From the NCBI RefSeq assembly GCF_040026395.1, contig NZ_CP157278.1:868001-932000 (forward strand): a stretch of DNA of 64,000 nucleotides, read 5' to 3'. A model generated the notes under the pieces. That model was not told the DNA's origin. It did not search any database and saw only the letters and a program-made list of their open reading frames with translations. This stretch comes from Pedobacter lusitanus. Lineage in GTDB: Bacteria > Bacteroidota > Bacteroidia > Sphingobacteriales > Sphingobacteriaceae. The translations under genes and the position numbers were made by a program. Below are positions 52,876 through 62,045 of the stretch, piece by piece. Position 1 is the first letter of the stretch; each line of letters opens with the position of its first letter.

Positions 52876-53424
52876 ATGAAAAAGTTATTATTACTTAGTT
52901 TGCTGGGAGTTATCGGCTTTTTGCCATACCATGCAGCAGCACAGATCAGTGTAAATGTGAATATTGGTTCACAACCGCTATGGGGCCCTGTAGGATATGA
53001 TCATGTGGAGAATTATTATCTGCCGGATATTGAAAGTTATTACAATGTATCAACCAGACAGTTTTCTTATCGTGATGGAAACCGATGGATTTCCTCCGTA
53101 TCATTACCTTCAAGATATAGTGGTTATGACCTGTACAATGGATATAAAGTAGTTATTAACTCCAGGGATCCTTATCGTAATTTTGATAATGACAGGGTAA
53201 AATATGCGAAATACAAAAAAGTCCGCAGCCAGAAAGTAATTAAGTTCAGTGACGATCCAAGATATTACGTTGTCAAAGGACATCCTCATGGAATGCCTCC
53301 GGGACAAGCTAAGAAATACTATTCAAAAGAAAATGGTAAAGGTAACTGGAAAGACGATAAACACAACAAAGACAAATGGGATGACGACGACAGAGGTCGT
53401 GGTAACGGCAAAGGAAGAAATTAA
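52876..53424 (+). CDS. exported hypothetical protein with charged C-terminal tail
   Basis: The 182-residue protein begins at the ATG at 52876, giving a signal peptide (PYHAAAQ-I, about residue 24). The mature part contains tyrosine-rich strands (DHVENYYLPDIESYYNVSTR, PSRYSGYDLYNGYKV) and ends in a lysine/aspartate/glycine-rich low-complexity tail (KDDKHNKDKWDDDDRGRGNG), which may bind metal or polyanions. The family is widespread in Bacteroidota as a secreted protein of unknown function. An upstream in-frame ATG at 52804 would precede the signal. A terminator follows. Confidence 0.8.
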   Translation: MKKLLLLSLLGVIGFLPYHAAAQISVNVNIGSQPLWGPVGYDHVENYYLPDIESYYNVSTRQFSYRDGNRWISSVSLPSRYSGYDLYNGYKVVINSRDPYRNFDNDRVKYAKYKKVRSQKVIKFSDDPRYYVVKGHPHGMPPGQAKKYYSKENGKGNWKDDKHNKDKWDDDDRGRGNGKGRN

Positions 53425-53434
53425 ATTTGATCAA

Positions 53435-53469
53435 GAAGCCTGTTAATTTAGATTAACAGGCTTCTTTTT
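53435..53469. terminator. bidirectional intrinsic terminator
   Basis: GAAGCCTGTTAAT (53435-53447) and ATTAACAGGCTTC (53452-53464) pair exactly around TTAG, with a T-run after. It serves the exported protein gene and the convergent sphingomyelinase gene. Confidence 0.88.
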
Positions 53470-53488
53470 ATAAAAGAGCTTTATTTTA

Positions 53489-55093
53489 TTAATAAATCAA
53501 CTGACCTGACCAGTCGAATGCGGCTTCAGAATTTAATCTGACAACGAACTTTTCACTATCTCCGATTGATGTTCCGTTCAGATAGATTTTATCTACCCCA
53601 TTTACAGTGTTTACCTGTAGATAATAGCGCTTGTTAAAATTATAAGAGTTATAATCTTTGAATACAATTGTATCCCCATCCTCCAGAATTGCAGAATTAC
53701 CATTAGCCTTTTTCACGATCTCAAGTTCCAGTGATTTTAGTGCCGTACCATTCTTTGGATAGTAATAATAATCTCCACCATTAAGAATATTCCAGTACCA
53801 GAAATTATTTAGTCTTTCACTGAGTTCCACCCTGATTTTACCATTAACAATTTCATTGTATTTATCCGGACGGTCTGTATTAACCAGATTAAAATGAGCA
53901 GAAAGTTCCTTTGATGTAATTCCATTAACTGTCAGCCAGTCGTTCGGTTTGGAGAGATTATAGTTAACATATCTGCCTGTTTTCACAGACTGGAATGATA
54001 CATTATCATATTTTCTGTATTTCATACTGCTGGTGGGAACAGAAGCATCTGCGCTGATAAAAGCCGCAACAGGGTAATGATCCGAATACTCAGTCCAATA
54101 GCTTTTCTCGCCCAATAAATTTGTATAATTCATCAAGGATGAACTTACAGGATCAATAGCCAGATTTTGCCATTTCGGTGGTTCTAAATGATCTTTTGAT
54201 ACTAAAATATAATCCAGATACTCTCTGTTATTAGCCGGATACGGATAATGATAAGATGCCATCACATTTGTTTTTGTATCCCAGGTATAGGGTACGCCTG
54301 CATAATGAGGTTCACCTACATTAAGATATTTCAGCATCTCGGTGTATTCTGGTGTACCTTTAATCACATTAAAATCCCCACCAAAAATAACCATCTCAGT
54401 TTTTGGAATATGCAGACTATCTATATAGGCTTTCATAGTTTCAAACTGAGTTTTACGTACTGTAACCTCACTCCCGCCACAAGATGGCTGAGTTGACTGG
54501 GTATGACTGGCTACAAAATGAATTCTTTTACCGTCCTTAATTATTGCAGCATATACAAATCCTTTAAGTGAAAATGCATCCGCATCACAACCAGCAGGAT
54601 AAACGTGCTGCATCATTTTTTCTATCGGCCATTTACTGGCGATCATTACACCCCCATTTGTGCCACCACCCTGCAATAATTCCCGCCAGGTTCCGCTGGT
54701 CTTGTCCCAGCCACTTTTAGATCTGCCCAGGACAGGCGTCTGATAAGGAAATGTACCGGCAAGATTATCTTTTAATGCTTTACTAGCTGTATTATCAAAA
54801 CACTCTTCCAATAATAATACATCATAATCTTTCAGATAGGCTGCAGATCCGATTACCCCTCCCCTGACAGCTTGCGACCATTGTGTAGTCGATGATACAA
54901 TCACATCAGGTAAAAGAAAGAGATTATGTGTCAATACTTTTACTGATGTTCCATTAGGATCACTGGTTACACCATTAATGGCTGAAGAAACCTTTGCGGA
55001 TGACTCTTTTGATAAAACATTTTCCTTTCTACAGGAGAAATTGAGTAATAATACGGCTACAACGATAAGCCATTTAATAGTTTTTCTAATCAT
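53489..55093 (-). CDS. secreted sphingomyelinase-like phosphodiesterase, lipoprotein
   Basis: The 534-residue lipoprotein has signal LLNFSC (Cys21) then RKENV and an endonuclease/exonuclease/phosphatase domain (about 50-350) of the bacterial sphingomyelinase C type. Motifs are VLTHNLFLLPDV (Asn57), LLLEECFD (metal Glu96/Glu97), GRSKSGWDKTSGTW, FVASHTQS (His197), FGGDFNVIKG (Asp240, Asn242) and EYSDHYPVAAF (Asp338, His339). It should cleave sphingomyelin or a related sphingophospholipid, using Mg2+. The C-terminal about 180 residues are a beta-rich domain, possibly for membrane or ligand binding. It is transcribed alone, opposite to its left neighbour. Confidence 0.88.
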   Translation of the reverse strand: MIRKTIKWLIVVAVLLLNFSCRKENVLSKESSAKVSSAINGVTSDPNGTSVKVLTHNLFLLPDVIVSSTTQWSQAVRGGVIGSAAYLKDYDVLLLEECFDNTASKALKDNLAGTFPYQTPVLGRSKSGWDKTSGTWRELLQGGGTNGGVMIASKWPIEKMMQHVYPAGCDADAFSLKGFVYAAIIKDGKRIHFVASHTQSTQPSCGGSEVTVRKTQFETMKAYIDSLHIPKTEMVIFGGDFNVIKGTPEYTEMLKYLNVGEPHYAGVPYTWDTKTNVMASYHYPYPANNREYLDYILVSKDHLEPPKWQNLAIDPVSSSLMNYTNLLGEKSYWTEYSDHYPVAAFISADASVPTSSMKYRKYDNVSFQSVKTGRYVNYNLSKPNDWLTVNGITSKELSAHFNLVNTDRPDKYNEIVNGKIRVELSERLNNFWYWNILNGGDYYYYPKNGTALKSLELEIVKKANGNSAILEDGDTIVFKDYNSYNFNKRYYLQVNTVNGVDKIYLNGTSIGDSEKFVVRLNSEAAFDWSGQLIY

Positions 55094-55222
55094 AGTTTAG
55101 CTGTGCTTTCATGGGTAAGATGGTAGATAGTTTTTCAACTCAAAACTACCTCAAACACAGTCAACTGGAATTAACTAAACATTATCAAATTATCAAAAAA
55201 TCCTGGTTATCAGTTATATTTC

Positions 55223-56011
55223 CTATTCAATCCAGCATGAACCAATAGAGAAAGTCCTCGCATTTCCACCTATAATCACCCTGTCACCCAGATTTATGCA
55301 GTTTAACTCACCAGTTCTCTCAGACAACTGCATAGCCTTCATTTCTGTCTTCCCAAGCTGATCAGACCAGTAAGGAATTAAAGAGCAGTGAGATGAGCCA
55401 GTAACCGGATCTTCTAATATACTTGCCTGCGGGGTAAAAAACCTGGAAACAAAATCAAAGCTATCGCCTTTCGCAGTAACAACCACCCCACCCGGGTCTA
55501 GATTAATCTGATCGAATAGCTGCCTGTCAATCTGTATGTCTCTGATCTCACTTTCATTCTCATAAACCAATACAAAATCTCTTGATTTTAAAACTTGCCG
55601 GGGTTGTATATTCAGTGCATTTTTTATGATTTCAGGAAGATCAGCCTGCACCGGATTTCTTGACGGAAAATTAAGCAGATATAGCTCTCCCTTAATTTCA
55701 ACAGTTAAATCCCCACTCAGCGTCTCAAATACAATGCTGTTTTTTGTATAACCCAAAATCTGTTTAATTGCATGAGCCGCAGCAAGTGTTGCATGCCCAC
55801 AAAGATCCATCTCAATTTCTGGTGTGAACCATCTGAGATGAATCTTTGCCCCATGATTCATAAAAAATGCGGTTTCTGCAACTGCATTTTCTTTAGCAAT
55901 TTTTAACAAAGTTTCATCAGGCAGCCATTCGTTAAGCGGAATAACACATGCCGGGTTTCCATGAAAAATCTGATTAGTAAAACTATCTATCTGAAAGAGG
56001 TCTAATTTCAT
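55223..56011 (-). CDS. PhzF family isomerase
   Basis: The 262-residue protein has the PhzF signature: start LDLFQIDSFTNQIFHGNPACV (Gly-Asn-Pro), catalytic Glu46 in AVAETAFF, the DLCGHATLAAAHA block and the second-half GSSHCSLIPYW with the conserved DPVTGS. It catalyses proton transfer isomerisation of a small metabolite; true phenazine synthesis is unlikely because no other phz gene is present. It is divergent from the Lrp/EamA pair, sharing a 154-bp spacer with an AT-rich dyad, so it may belong to the same regulon. Confidence 0.93.
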   Translation of the reverse strand: MKLDLFQIDSFTNQIFHGNPACVIPLNEWLPDETLLKIAKENAVAETAFFMNHGAKIHLRWFTPEIEMDLCGHATLAAAHAIKQILGYTKNSIVFETLSGDLTVEIKGELYLLNFPSRNPVQADLPEIIKNALNIQPRQVLKSRDFVLVYENESEIRDIQIDRQLFDQINLDPGGVVVTAKGDSFDFVSRFFTPQASILEDPVTGSSHCSLIPYWSDQLGKTEMKAMQLSERTGELNCINLGDRVIIGGNARTFSIGSCWIE

Positions 56012-56112
56012 TTGTATAATATCTTATTAAACTTGCAGAGCCGCAATATAAGCCATAATAAGCAATTGTGCTGACAGCTCACTGTTAGAAATATTATTTT
56101 AGAATTTATTAT

Positions 56113-56132
56113 ATTTATTATCAATAATAAAT
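56113..56132. promoter_or_regulatory. AT-rich dyad in PhzF/Lrp divergent spacer
   Basis: ATTTATTAT and ATAATAAAT flank CA as a perfect dyad (20 bp in total), 34 bp before the Lrp start. Lrp-family regulators bind such AT-rich dyads and usually autoregulate. Confidence 0.5.
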
Positions 56133-56165
56133 GAATATAATTCGGAATTAAGTTATATTTACAGA

Positions 56166-56657
56166 ATGATAGTCGAAAACAACATCAATTTAGACCATAT
56201 TGATCTTGCCATACTAAGGTTAATGCAGGATAATTCAAGAATCTCCAATGTCCATATGGCAAAAGAGCTTGAAATGGCTCCTTCTGCTGTTTTAGAACGT
56301 GTGAAAAAGCTGGAGCAAAAACAAGTAATACAACAGTATACGACCAGAATTAATCCTTCAGCTATAGGATTAAAATTATTGGCATTCATTTCAATTAAAG
56401 CTTCACATAGTCTTGGCTGTACTACTACAGCTATCGAACTTGCTAAGATTGAAGAAGTTCAGGAAGTACATATTATAGCCGGAGAAGATTGTTATCTGGT
56501 TAAAGTCAGAATAGCTGACTCTGCTTCCTTAATGGAACTTATGCGAAACTCTTTTAGTAAAATAACTACGATCGTTTCTATCCGTACCACAATCGTTTTA
56601 GAAACTGTTAAAGAGCAGCAACAACTTGTCATCCCTGAAAACAAAAAAATATCATGA
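56166..56657 (+). CDS. Lrp/AsnC family transcriptional regulator
   Basis: The 163-residue protein has an N-terminal helix-turn-helix (about 10-60, LDHIDLAILRLMQDNSRISN, then AKELEMAPSAVLERVKKLEQK) and a RAM/AsnC effector domain (about 75-150, with GEDCYLVKVRIADSASLMELM). It likely binds an amino acid and controls the downstream exporter. Its stop codon overlaps the EamA start by four bases (ATGA), showing translational coupling. It is divergent from PhzF. Confidence 0.93.
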   Translation: MIVENNINLDHIDLAILRLMQDNSRISNVHMAKELEMAPSAVLERVKKLEQKQVIQQYTTRINPSAIGLKLLAFISIKASHSLGCTTTAIELAKIEEVQEVHIIAGEDCYLVKVRIADSASLMELMRNSFSKITTIVSIRTTIVLETVKEQQQLVIPENKKIS

Positions 56658-57616
56658 CCAACAAAACCGCTTCTCCGCTCCTCGTCTATCTCGCCTTTGC
56701 AATTGTATATGTTGTATGGGGATCTACCTATTTTTTTATCCAGAAAGCGCTTGCAGGCTTCCCTCCGTTTATCCTTGGCACATTTCGCTTTATCGTTGCA
56801 GGCACCCTGTTAATGAGCTGGTGCAAGTATAAAGGGGAGAAAATATTCGATTGGAAGAACATCAAATACGCAATAGTAAGTGGTATTCTTATGCTTGGCG
56901 TAGCAAACGGAACAGTAATCTGGGTAGAACAGTTTATTCCAAGTGGACTGGTTGCTATTATGGTTGCTTCTGCAGCTATCTGGTTTGTGATATTGGATAA
57001 ACCCAAATGGAAAGAGAACTTAAGCAGTAAATCAACCATTGCCGGATTGATTATTGGCTTCATTGGTGTTATCCTGTTATTTTCGGAGCAGGTTCTCCAG
57101 GCAGTAAATACCACACAAAGTACTAATCAGATACTGGCTATGGGACTACTGGTTCTTGGGCCGGTAGCCTGGGCAGGAGGATCTTTATATTCTAAATATC
57201 ACTCGGCACCAGATAGTTCTGTATCAGTAAATACTGCATGGCAGATGATTGCTGCCAGTATCGCTTTTATTCCGGGTAGTGTATTAAGCTCAGAATACCA
57301 TCGTTTTCAATGGAACAGTGTTCCTCTGGATGCCTGGTTATCACTTATTTACCTGATTATTTTTGGATCCATTGCAGCTTTTAGTGCCTATGTCTGGTTA
57401 TTAAAAGTAAGGCCGGCAACACAGGTAAGTACTTATGCCTATGTGAATCCAGTTGTAGCAATCTTATTGAGTGTATGTTTTACGAACGAAACAGTAAGCC
57501 TGATTCAGATTCTGGGTCTATTTGTGATTCTGGGCAGTGTACTTTTGATTAACCTGGTTAAATACAGAAAAGATAAAATAATCGACTCAGCATCTCTTTT
57601 AAGCACTAAAAATTAG
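56654..57616 (+). CDS. EamA family (DMT) transporter
   Basis: The 320-residue protein has ten hydrophobic segments in two EamA repeats (for example LAFAIVYVVWGSTYFFIQKAL opening the first repeat and the second half beginning near MGLLVLGPVAWAGGSLYSKY), as in drug/metabolite exporters of inner membranes. The coupling to an Lrp-type regulator suggests export of an amino acid or related metabolite. The start overlaps the regulator stop. A hairpin terminator lies after the stop, shared with the convergent ExbD gene. Confidence 0.9.
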   Translation: MTNKTASPLLVYLAFAIVYVVWGSTYFFIQKALAGFPPFILGTFRFIVAGTLLMSWCKYKGEKIFDWKNIKYAIVSGILMLGVANGTVIWVEQFIPSGLVAIMVASAAIWFVILDKPKWKENLSSKSTIAGLIIGFIGVILLFSEQVLQAVNTTQSTNQILAMGLLVLGPVAWAGGSLYSKYHSAPDSSVSVNTAWQMIAASIAFIPGSVLSSEYHRFQWNSVPLDAWLSLIYLIIFGSIAAFSAYVWLLKVRPATQVSTYAYVNPVVAILLSVCFTNETVSLIQILGLFVILGSVLLINLVKYRKDKIIDSASLLSTKN

Positions 57617-57670
57617 AAGCGATACAATTTTTTGTTCCAGATTATATTGGAACAGATGAGTATTGTTAAC

Positions 57671-57716
57671 AAAAGCTTGCAACCTCTGAAGAACAGGTGG
57701 CAAGCTTTTACTTTTT
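57671..57716. terminator. bidirectional hairpin terminator
   Basis: AAAAGCTTGCAACCT (57671-57685) and AGGTGGCAAGCTTTT (57695-57709) pair with one G-T wobble; T-runs lie on the right (TACTTTTT). It ends both the EamA and ExbD genes. Confidence 0.85.
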
Positions 57717-57717
57717 A

Positions 57718-58236
57718 TTACAGAATCTTGTTTTGTTTCATAAAATCCATCTCTGCATCCGTGATATGTTCATCATCAATTGCCGGAGCAGCAGTGATTT
57801 TAGCAACAGATAACTCATCCATAATGTCTACAAAGTTTTTATAAGTAGCACCCGATGTTGGCTTGATAATAACTGCTAATGTTTTTTTAGGATCATTATT
57901 ATTGGCAAAAGCCACATTGGTCTTATTGCTTAATATAGCGTGGCGGATTTCCCCGAACCCCTCAATATTTGGCCTTTTCTTTCCTGCCTCCCCCATATAC
58001 CATGCAACCTTATTGTCTTTACCCAATAAAATTGTCATTGTTCTGGAAGCTGCAAAATCCATAGTTGCATCAGGATCGCTTTGATCCGGTTTGGCGATAT
58101 CCATAGCTACTGGTTTAGACAATGAAGTAGTCAGCATGAAAAACGTAATCAGTAAAAAAGCCAAATCTACCATAGCGGTGAGATCAACTTTTGGCGTACC
58201 TTTTCTGTTTCGGGAGGGAGTGTTTAATTCAGCCAT
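57718..58236 (-). CDS. ExbD/TolR family biopolymer transporter
   Basis: The 172-residue protein has a short cytoplasmic N-terminus with a Pro/Arg-rich stretch (NTPSRNRKGTPKVDLTAMVD), one membrane helix with the conserved Asp (LTAMVDLAFLLITFFMLTTS), and a periplasmic domain (about 45-172). It is the stator-type partner of ExbB/TonB energising outer-membrane transport; ExbB and TonB genes are not nearby, so this is an orphan subunit or part of a scattered set. The SusC and TonB receptors in the window are plausible clients. Confidence 0.92.
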   Translation of the reverse strand: MAELNTPSRNRKGTPKVDLTAMVDLAFLLITFFMLTTSLSKPVAMDIAKPDQSDPDATMDFAASRTMTILLGKDNKVAWYMGEAGKKRPNIEGFGEIRHAILSNKTNVAFANNNDPKKTLAVIIKPTSGATYKNFVDIMDELSVAKITAAPAIDDEHITDAEMDFMKQNKIL

Positions 58237-58358
58237 AATCGTTTAGTTTAATTTCGCATAACGCGAATGGGTTAAGGTGATTTGACTAAATGATGCAGAT
58301 TAAAATCTGTTTCCATACAACAGCATCAAAAAAACAATCTTCCTTACCTATAAACGAA

Positions 58359-58868
58359 TTATTGACCTGTATTTTTCACAAAAAGTCCCGTAACCTGTTT
58401 GATGCACCTTGCAGGTTTCTTTTCATCCTGAACAATTATCCGGAATGGCCCGTCTGATGCCGGCAAAGGCTTTCCATCCATTTCATTAGCCAGAATAATA
58501 ACTCTGTCTGTAAAATCCGGATACAGTTCTGCCATTGCAAAAATCACCTGGTACCCATCAATAGCTTCAACCAATAAATATTTAGTAAGATTTGCACCTT
58601 TCAATTCTTTACCGGACACGGCACCCGCCTGCTGCAGAATATCAGCTAAAACAGCACCAGAATAGACATGATTATTACCATCCCGATCCTTCCTGTTTAC
58701 TAAAGTCTTTCTAAATTTCCCTAGTTCAGCACCGTTGATCAGTAGTGGAGTTTTCACTTCACCCCCAACTTTTACCGGGGTTTCTTTTTCCAAAGTCTGC
58801 CCTTGCATTAAAAATGGAGTACTTAGGGCACAAACAGTAATCAGAAGAGTTAATAGTTGCTTTTTCAT
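58359..58868 (-). CDS. exported molybdopterin-binding-fold protein
   Basis: The 169-residue protein has a signal peptide (MQGQ-T, about residue 24) and a single oxidoreductase molybdopterin-binding-like fold: PLLINGAELGKFRKTLVNRK, YSGAVLADILQQAG, LLVEAIDGYQVIFAMAELYP and PFRIIVQDEKKPARCIKQV. It is much shorter than sulfite oxidase or YedY and lacks the catalytic cysteine position I would expect, so it may be a substrate-binding or accessory member. A cofactor role is not demonstrated. It is 122 bp upstream of the ExbD gene on the same strand. Confidence 0.78.
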   Translation of the reverse strand: MKKQLLTLLITVCALSTPFLMQGQTLEKETPVKVGGEVKTPLLINGAELGKFRKTLVNRKDRDGNNHVYSGAVLADILQQAGAVSGKELKGANLTKYLLVEAIDGYQVIFAMAELYPDFTDRVIILANEMDGKPLPASDGPFRIIVQDEKKPARCIKQVTGLFVKNTGQ

Positions 58869-59103
58869 TAGAATAGCCTTGTTTTTTATCAGTGCAAATT
58901 ATACAAAAGATTACATTCTTTTTTATCTCCGATAGGAATATGCTGATCATGAATACGAATGGTATTCCACCTATCATTCTGATTTTATCAATTGCCACAA
59001 TATAAGTTCAAACTAAGTTTAGAATTTCAACGTTATCTTTGTAAATTTGTAGATTAAACCTATCAGGGTACACACAAACATTAAAACAAACCTGCAAAAA
59101 ATA

Positions 59104-59979
59104 ATGTCCGAAAACATTAAAAACAAAACAGCTATCAGAACTACTTTCACTGTTCTCTTTCTGCTTAGTTCTTGCTTCCTTTACGCACAAACACCTCAAC
59201 AACAAGCACAACCAGCACAACAAATACAGCCTGCACATCCGGTTCAGCAAGTATTGCCAGGTCAGCCCCTCAAACCTATGATCATTGTAATCGATGCTGG
59301 TCATGGTGGAAGAGACGGATCAACAAGAGGATTATTCTCCAAAGAAAAAGATGTTGCTCTGGATGTTGCCATGTTACTTGGACAAACCATTGAGAAAGAA
59401 ATTGAAAATACAAAAGTGCTCTATACACGTACTGAAGATGTATTTATTCCTTTATATGAACGCATTGAACTGGCCAATAAAGCACATGCAGACCTCTTCA
59501 TTTCCATTCACTGTAACTCTATGCCCTCAAGTATGAGAGGCAGAACAGAAACTTCGGGCGTTGAAACCTTTGTTTCCGGTTCAGGCAGATTAGGAGAACA
59601 GGAAACAGCGATGAGAGAGAATGCGGTTATCTTATTAGAGAAAGACTATAAGGAGAATTACGATGGCTATAACCCCAGTGATCCTGAAAGCTTTATTGTC
59701 CTTTCCCTGATGAAAAATGCTTACCGTCTTCAAAGTATCAAACTGGCTACTTTGATCCAGCAACAATACATTAAAGCCGGCCGGGTTAATCGTGGTGTAA
59801 AAGAACAAAGTTTAGCCGTATTAGCCAGAGCAGGTATGCCGGCTGTACTAACTGAGATAGGTTTCATCAGCAATCCTGATGAAGAAGAGTATATTAATTC
59901 TTTGAGTGGAAGACAGGAAATAGTTCAGAATATAAAAAATGCTATTCAGGAATATAAAAAGCAATTAATTGCTAATTAA
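59104..59979 (+). CDS. N-acetylmuramoyl-L-alanine amidase (Amidase_3)
   Basis: The 291-residue protein has an N-terminal signal peptide (FLYAQ-T, about residue 29), a Gln/Pro-rich linker (about 31-58, QQQAQPAQQIQPAHPVQQVL) and an Amidase_3 zinc hydrolase domain. Zinc ligands are His67 in IDAGHGGRDG, Glu81 and His136 in ISIHCNS, with catalytic Glu251 in LTEIGFISN. It cleaves the bond between muramic acid and L-alanine in peptidoglycan, in cell separation or wall turnover. A TAAATTTG element at 59042-59049 is a likely promoter. A perfect hairpin follows the gene. Confidence 0.93.
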   Translation: MSENIKNKTAIRTTFTVLFLLSSCFLYAQTPQQQAQPAQQIQPAHPVQQVLPGQPLKPMIIVIDAGHGGRDGSTRGLFSKEKDVALDVAMLLGQTIEKEIENTKVLYTRTEDVFIPLYERIELANKAHADLFISIHCNSMPSSMRGRTETSGVETFVSGSGRLGEQETAMRENAVILLEKDYKENYDGYNPSDPESFIVLSLMKNAYRLQSIKLATLIQQQYIKAGRVNRGVKEQSLAVLARAGMPAVLTEIGFISNPDEEEYINSLSGRQEIVQNIKNAIQEYKKQLIAN

Positions 59980-59997
59980 TCAGCTCCATGATATTTT

Positions 59998-60039
59998 TCA
60001 AATGATAAATGCTCCTTTACCGGAGCATTTATCATTTGA
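59998..60039. terminator. bidirectional perfect hairpin
   Basis: TCAAATGATAAATGCTCC (59998-60015) and GGAGCATTTATCATTTGA (60022-60039) are exact 18-bp complements with a TTTACC loop. It separates the convergent amidase and histidine kinase genes. Confidence 0.82.
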
Positions 60040-60052
60040 AATCAAAAATACA

Positions 60053-61930
60053 TCACTCAATGACTGACCTGTTTACCATTGGAATCGTAAAATAAACAAC
60101 AGTTCCTAAACCTGGTTCACTTTCCAGCCAGATGGTCCCTCCGCTTATCTCTACAAATTCACGGCAAAGCCTCAAACCGAGTCCTGTTCCTATTTCATTT
60201 TGTGTTCCAGGTGTAGAAAAATTGCTGTCCATATTAAATAAGCGTTCTATATTTTCTTTTTCAATCCCCATCCCTGAATCTCTGACAGAAAACAACACCG
60301 CATTTAAATGATGATAACCGGCTTTCAAAACAATCGTACTATTAGCATGGCTGAACTTTATTGCATTTGCAATGATATTCCTCAGTACCGTATTCATCAT
60401 TTGTTTATCAGCTACAATCCTGGCCGGACAAGTCTCTTCAATTTTTAGCTCTATTCCTTTCTCTATTGCCATAGAAGAGGAGTTCTTCTTCATTTCGTCC
60501 AGCAGTTCTCTAACTTCCAGCTCCTGCGGATCAGGCTTTAATACGCCAGTCTGCATTTTTGACCAGTGCAGTAAGTTTTCCAGTAATGTATAAGCCTGCC
60601 TGGCTGAATCGTTCATTCTCATCGCTAAACTCCCTATCTTTTCCGCGTTTAGTCTGTTAACGTTCTTATAAATCAGTTCGCTGAAAGAAATTAAGGAAGT
60701 AAAAGGGTTTCTCAGATCATGTGCAATAATGGAAAAAAATTTATCCTTTGTTGCATTGAGTTCCTGTAACCTCCTTTCAGTAACCCTTAAATCAGTTATA
60801 TCATAACAAATTATCAGATAGGTTTCCTGATGATGCTCTATCTTATATTCCGGTATAACCTGTATAGAGAAAGAATTGGCATAATGGTCTTCATTCAAAT
60901 CAAAATTTATTTCCAGCGTAGTTTTTCTCTGCTTTACCTCTATCAGCATTTTAATCAGTAAATTTTCAAATGACGAAGGAAAACCCAGATGACTTAGTTT
61001 TTTACCTGTATAAAATTCATGCCTGTGCGGGAGAAATTTTTCCAGTGCCTGATTAGCATACAGACATCTGAAATTCCTGTCAAAGCGAAAAATCAGTTCT
61101 GGCAGATTTTCAGTAAGTGTTCTATATTTTTTTTCACTATCCTTTAAATCCTTAAATATCAACTCTGCAGGTCTGGTCAGTCCGGTTTCGACATTCGCTT
61201 TATAGATCAGAAAGAAAGAGATCAGTTTGGCATAATGACCAAGCTCGGTGGGGAAACTGAAAATTGACACATAAAGTGTAAAACAGAACTCACTCAAAAC
61301 CGCAAAAAATAAAGACAGCATTAAAAACCTGTACACAGAGAGTGTAAAGCTATTTTTTGAACTGTAGAGTAAAAATCCGGCAAAAATCAGCATCGCGATG
61401 ATTACATATTCTGCAGTAATTTTAAAAGAAGTCTGTCCCTTTCCTTCGATATAACATACAGGGAATATTTTCCAGTACAGGATTGAAAGTATAATCAGTA
61501 AGCTCACTACGCAGTAAGCTAAAATTGTAATATCCCCGTTCAGTATTTTTTTCCTTTTCAGAAACCAAAAACCTATAATCAGACTACATGCCTCCAGAAA
61601 CCTGGTAGCTATCCAAAACTGATTGGTATAGAAGATCGTTCCGGGGATGATATTCATCCCCGGATAGGTAATGGTATGCAGTAAATCCAGTGTGCCAATA
61701 AAAATATAGGCCAGACCTACAAAATAGAGATAATTATTGTCCAGCATTTTCCTGGTATTCCAGGTAACTATAAAAACAGCAAAGGCAATAACTATAGATG
61801 ATAACTCTACAAGAGTATGAAACAATAAGAAGTTTTGCCTCACACTTACCATAAATATCAGTATCAGTAAACCCACTGTAAAAATGGTTCTGTAATTAGC
61901 TTTTATAAAACTATGCAGATAAGCTTTCAA
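60053..61930 (-). CDS. MASE3-PAS sensor histidine kinase
   Basis: The 625-residue protein has an N-terminal MASE3 membrane domain of about seven helices (10-250, with YFVGLAYIFIGTLDLLHTITY), a PAS domain (about 268-385), a HisKA domain with His404 in FFSIIAHDLRNPF and a HATPase domain with N box NIIANAIKFSH, G1 DSGMGI and G2 GTGLGL. It autophosphorylates on His404 in response to a signal at the membrane; the ligand is unknown. No response regulator gene is adjacent, so the partner is elsewhere. Its start is probably the ATG at 61930, giving a charged N-terminus. Confidence 0.92.
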   Translation of the reverse strand: MKAYLHSFIKANYRTIFTVGLLILIFMVSVRQNFLLFHTLVELSSIVIAFAVFIVTWNTRKMLDNNYLYFVGLAYIFIGTLDLLHTITYPGMNIIPGTIFYTNQFWIATRFLEACSLIIGFWFLKRKKILNGDITILAYCVVSLLIILSILYWKIFPVCYIEGKGQTSFKITAEYVIIAMLIFAGFLLYSSKNSFTLSVYRFLMLSLFFAVLSEFCFTLYVSIFSFPTELGHYAKLISFFLIYKANVETGLTRPAELIFKDLKDSEKKYRTLTENLPELIFRFDRNFRCLYANQALEKFLPHRHEFYTGKKLSHLGFPSSFENLLIKMLIEVKQRKTTLEINFDLNEDHYANSFSIQVIPEYKIEHHQETYLIICYDITDLRVTERRLQELNATKDKFFSIIAHDLRNPFTSLISFSELIYKNVNRLNAEKIGSLAMRMNDSARQAYTLLENLLHWSKMQTGVLKPDPQELEVRELLDEMKKNSSSMAIEKGIELKIEETCPARIVADKQMMNTVLRNIIANAIKFSHANSTIVLKAGYHHLNAVLFSVRDSGMGIEKENIERLFNMDSNFSTPGTQNEIGTGLGLRLCREFVEISGGTIWLESEPGLGTVVYFTIPMVNRSVIE

Positions 61931-62045
61931 CTGAAAATTGATTAGATATTTTTACTCACATAAATTTAAGTTAATTGTTCTTATAAATAACAACAAACCT
62001 GCTTATCCTTTTTTTATAAAAAAATAAACAAAACACTATTCAGAA

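Noticed and set aside
55223..56011. Phenazine biosynthesis cluster because of a PhzF hit
   Set aside because: No other phz genes are present and PhzF is a general isomerase family.
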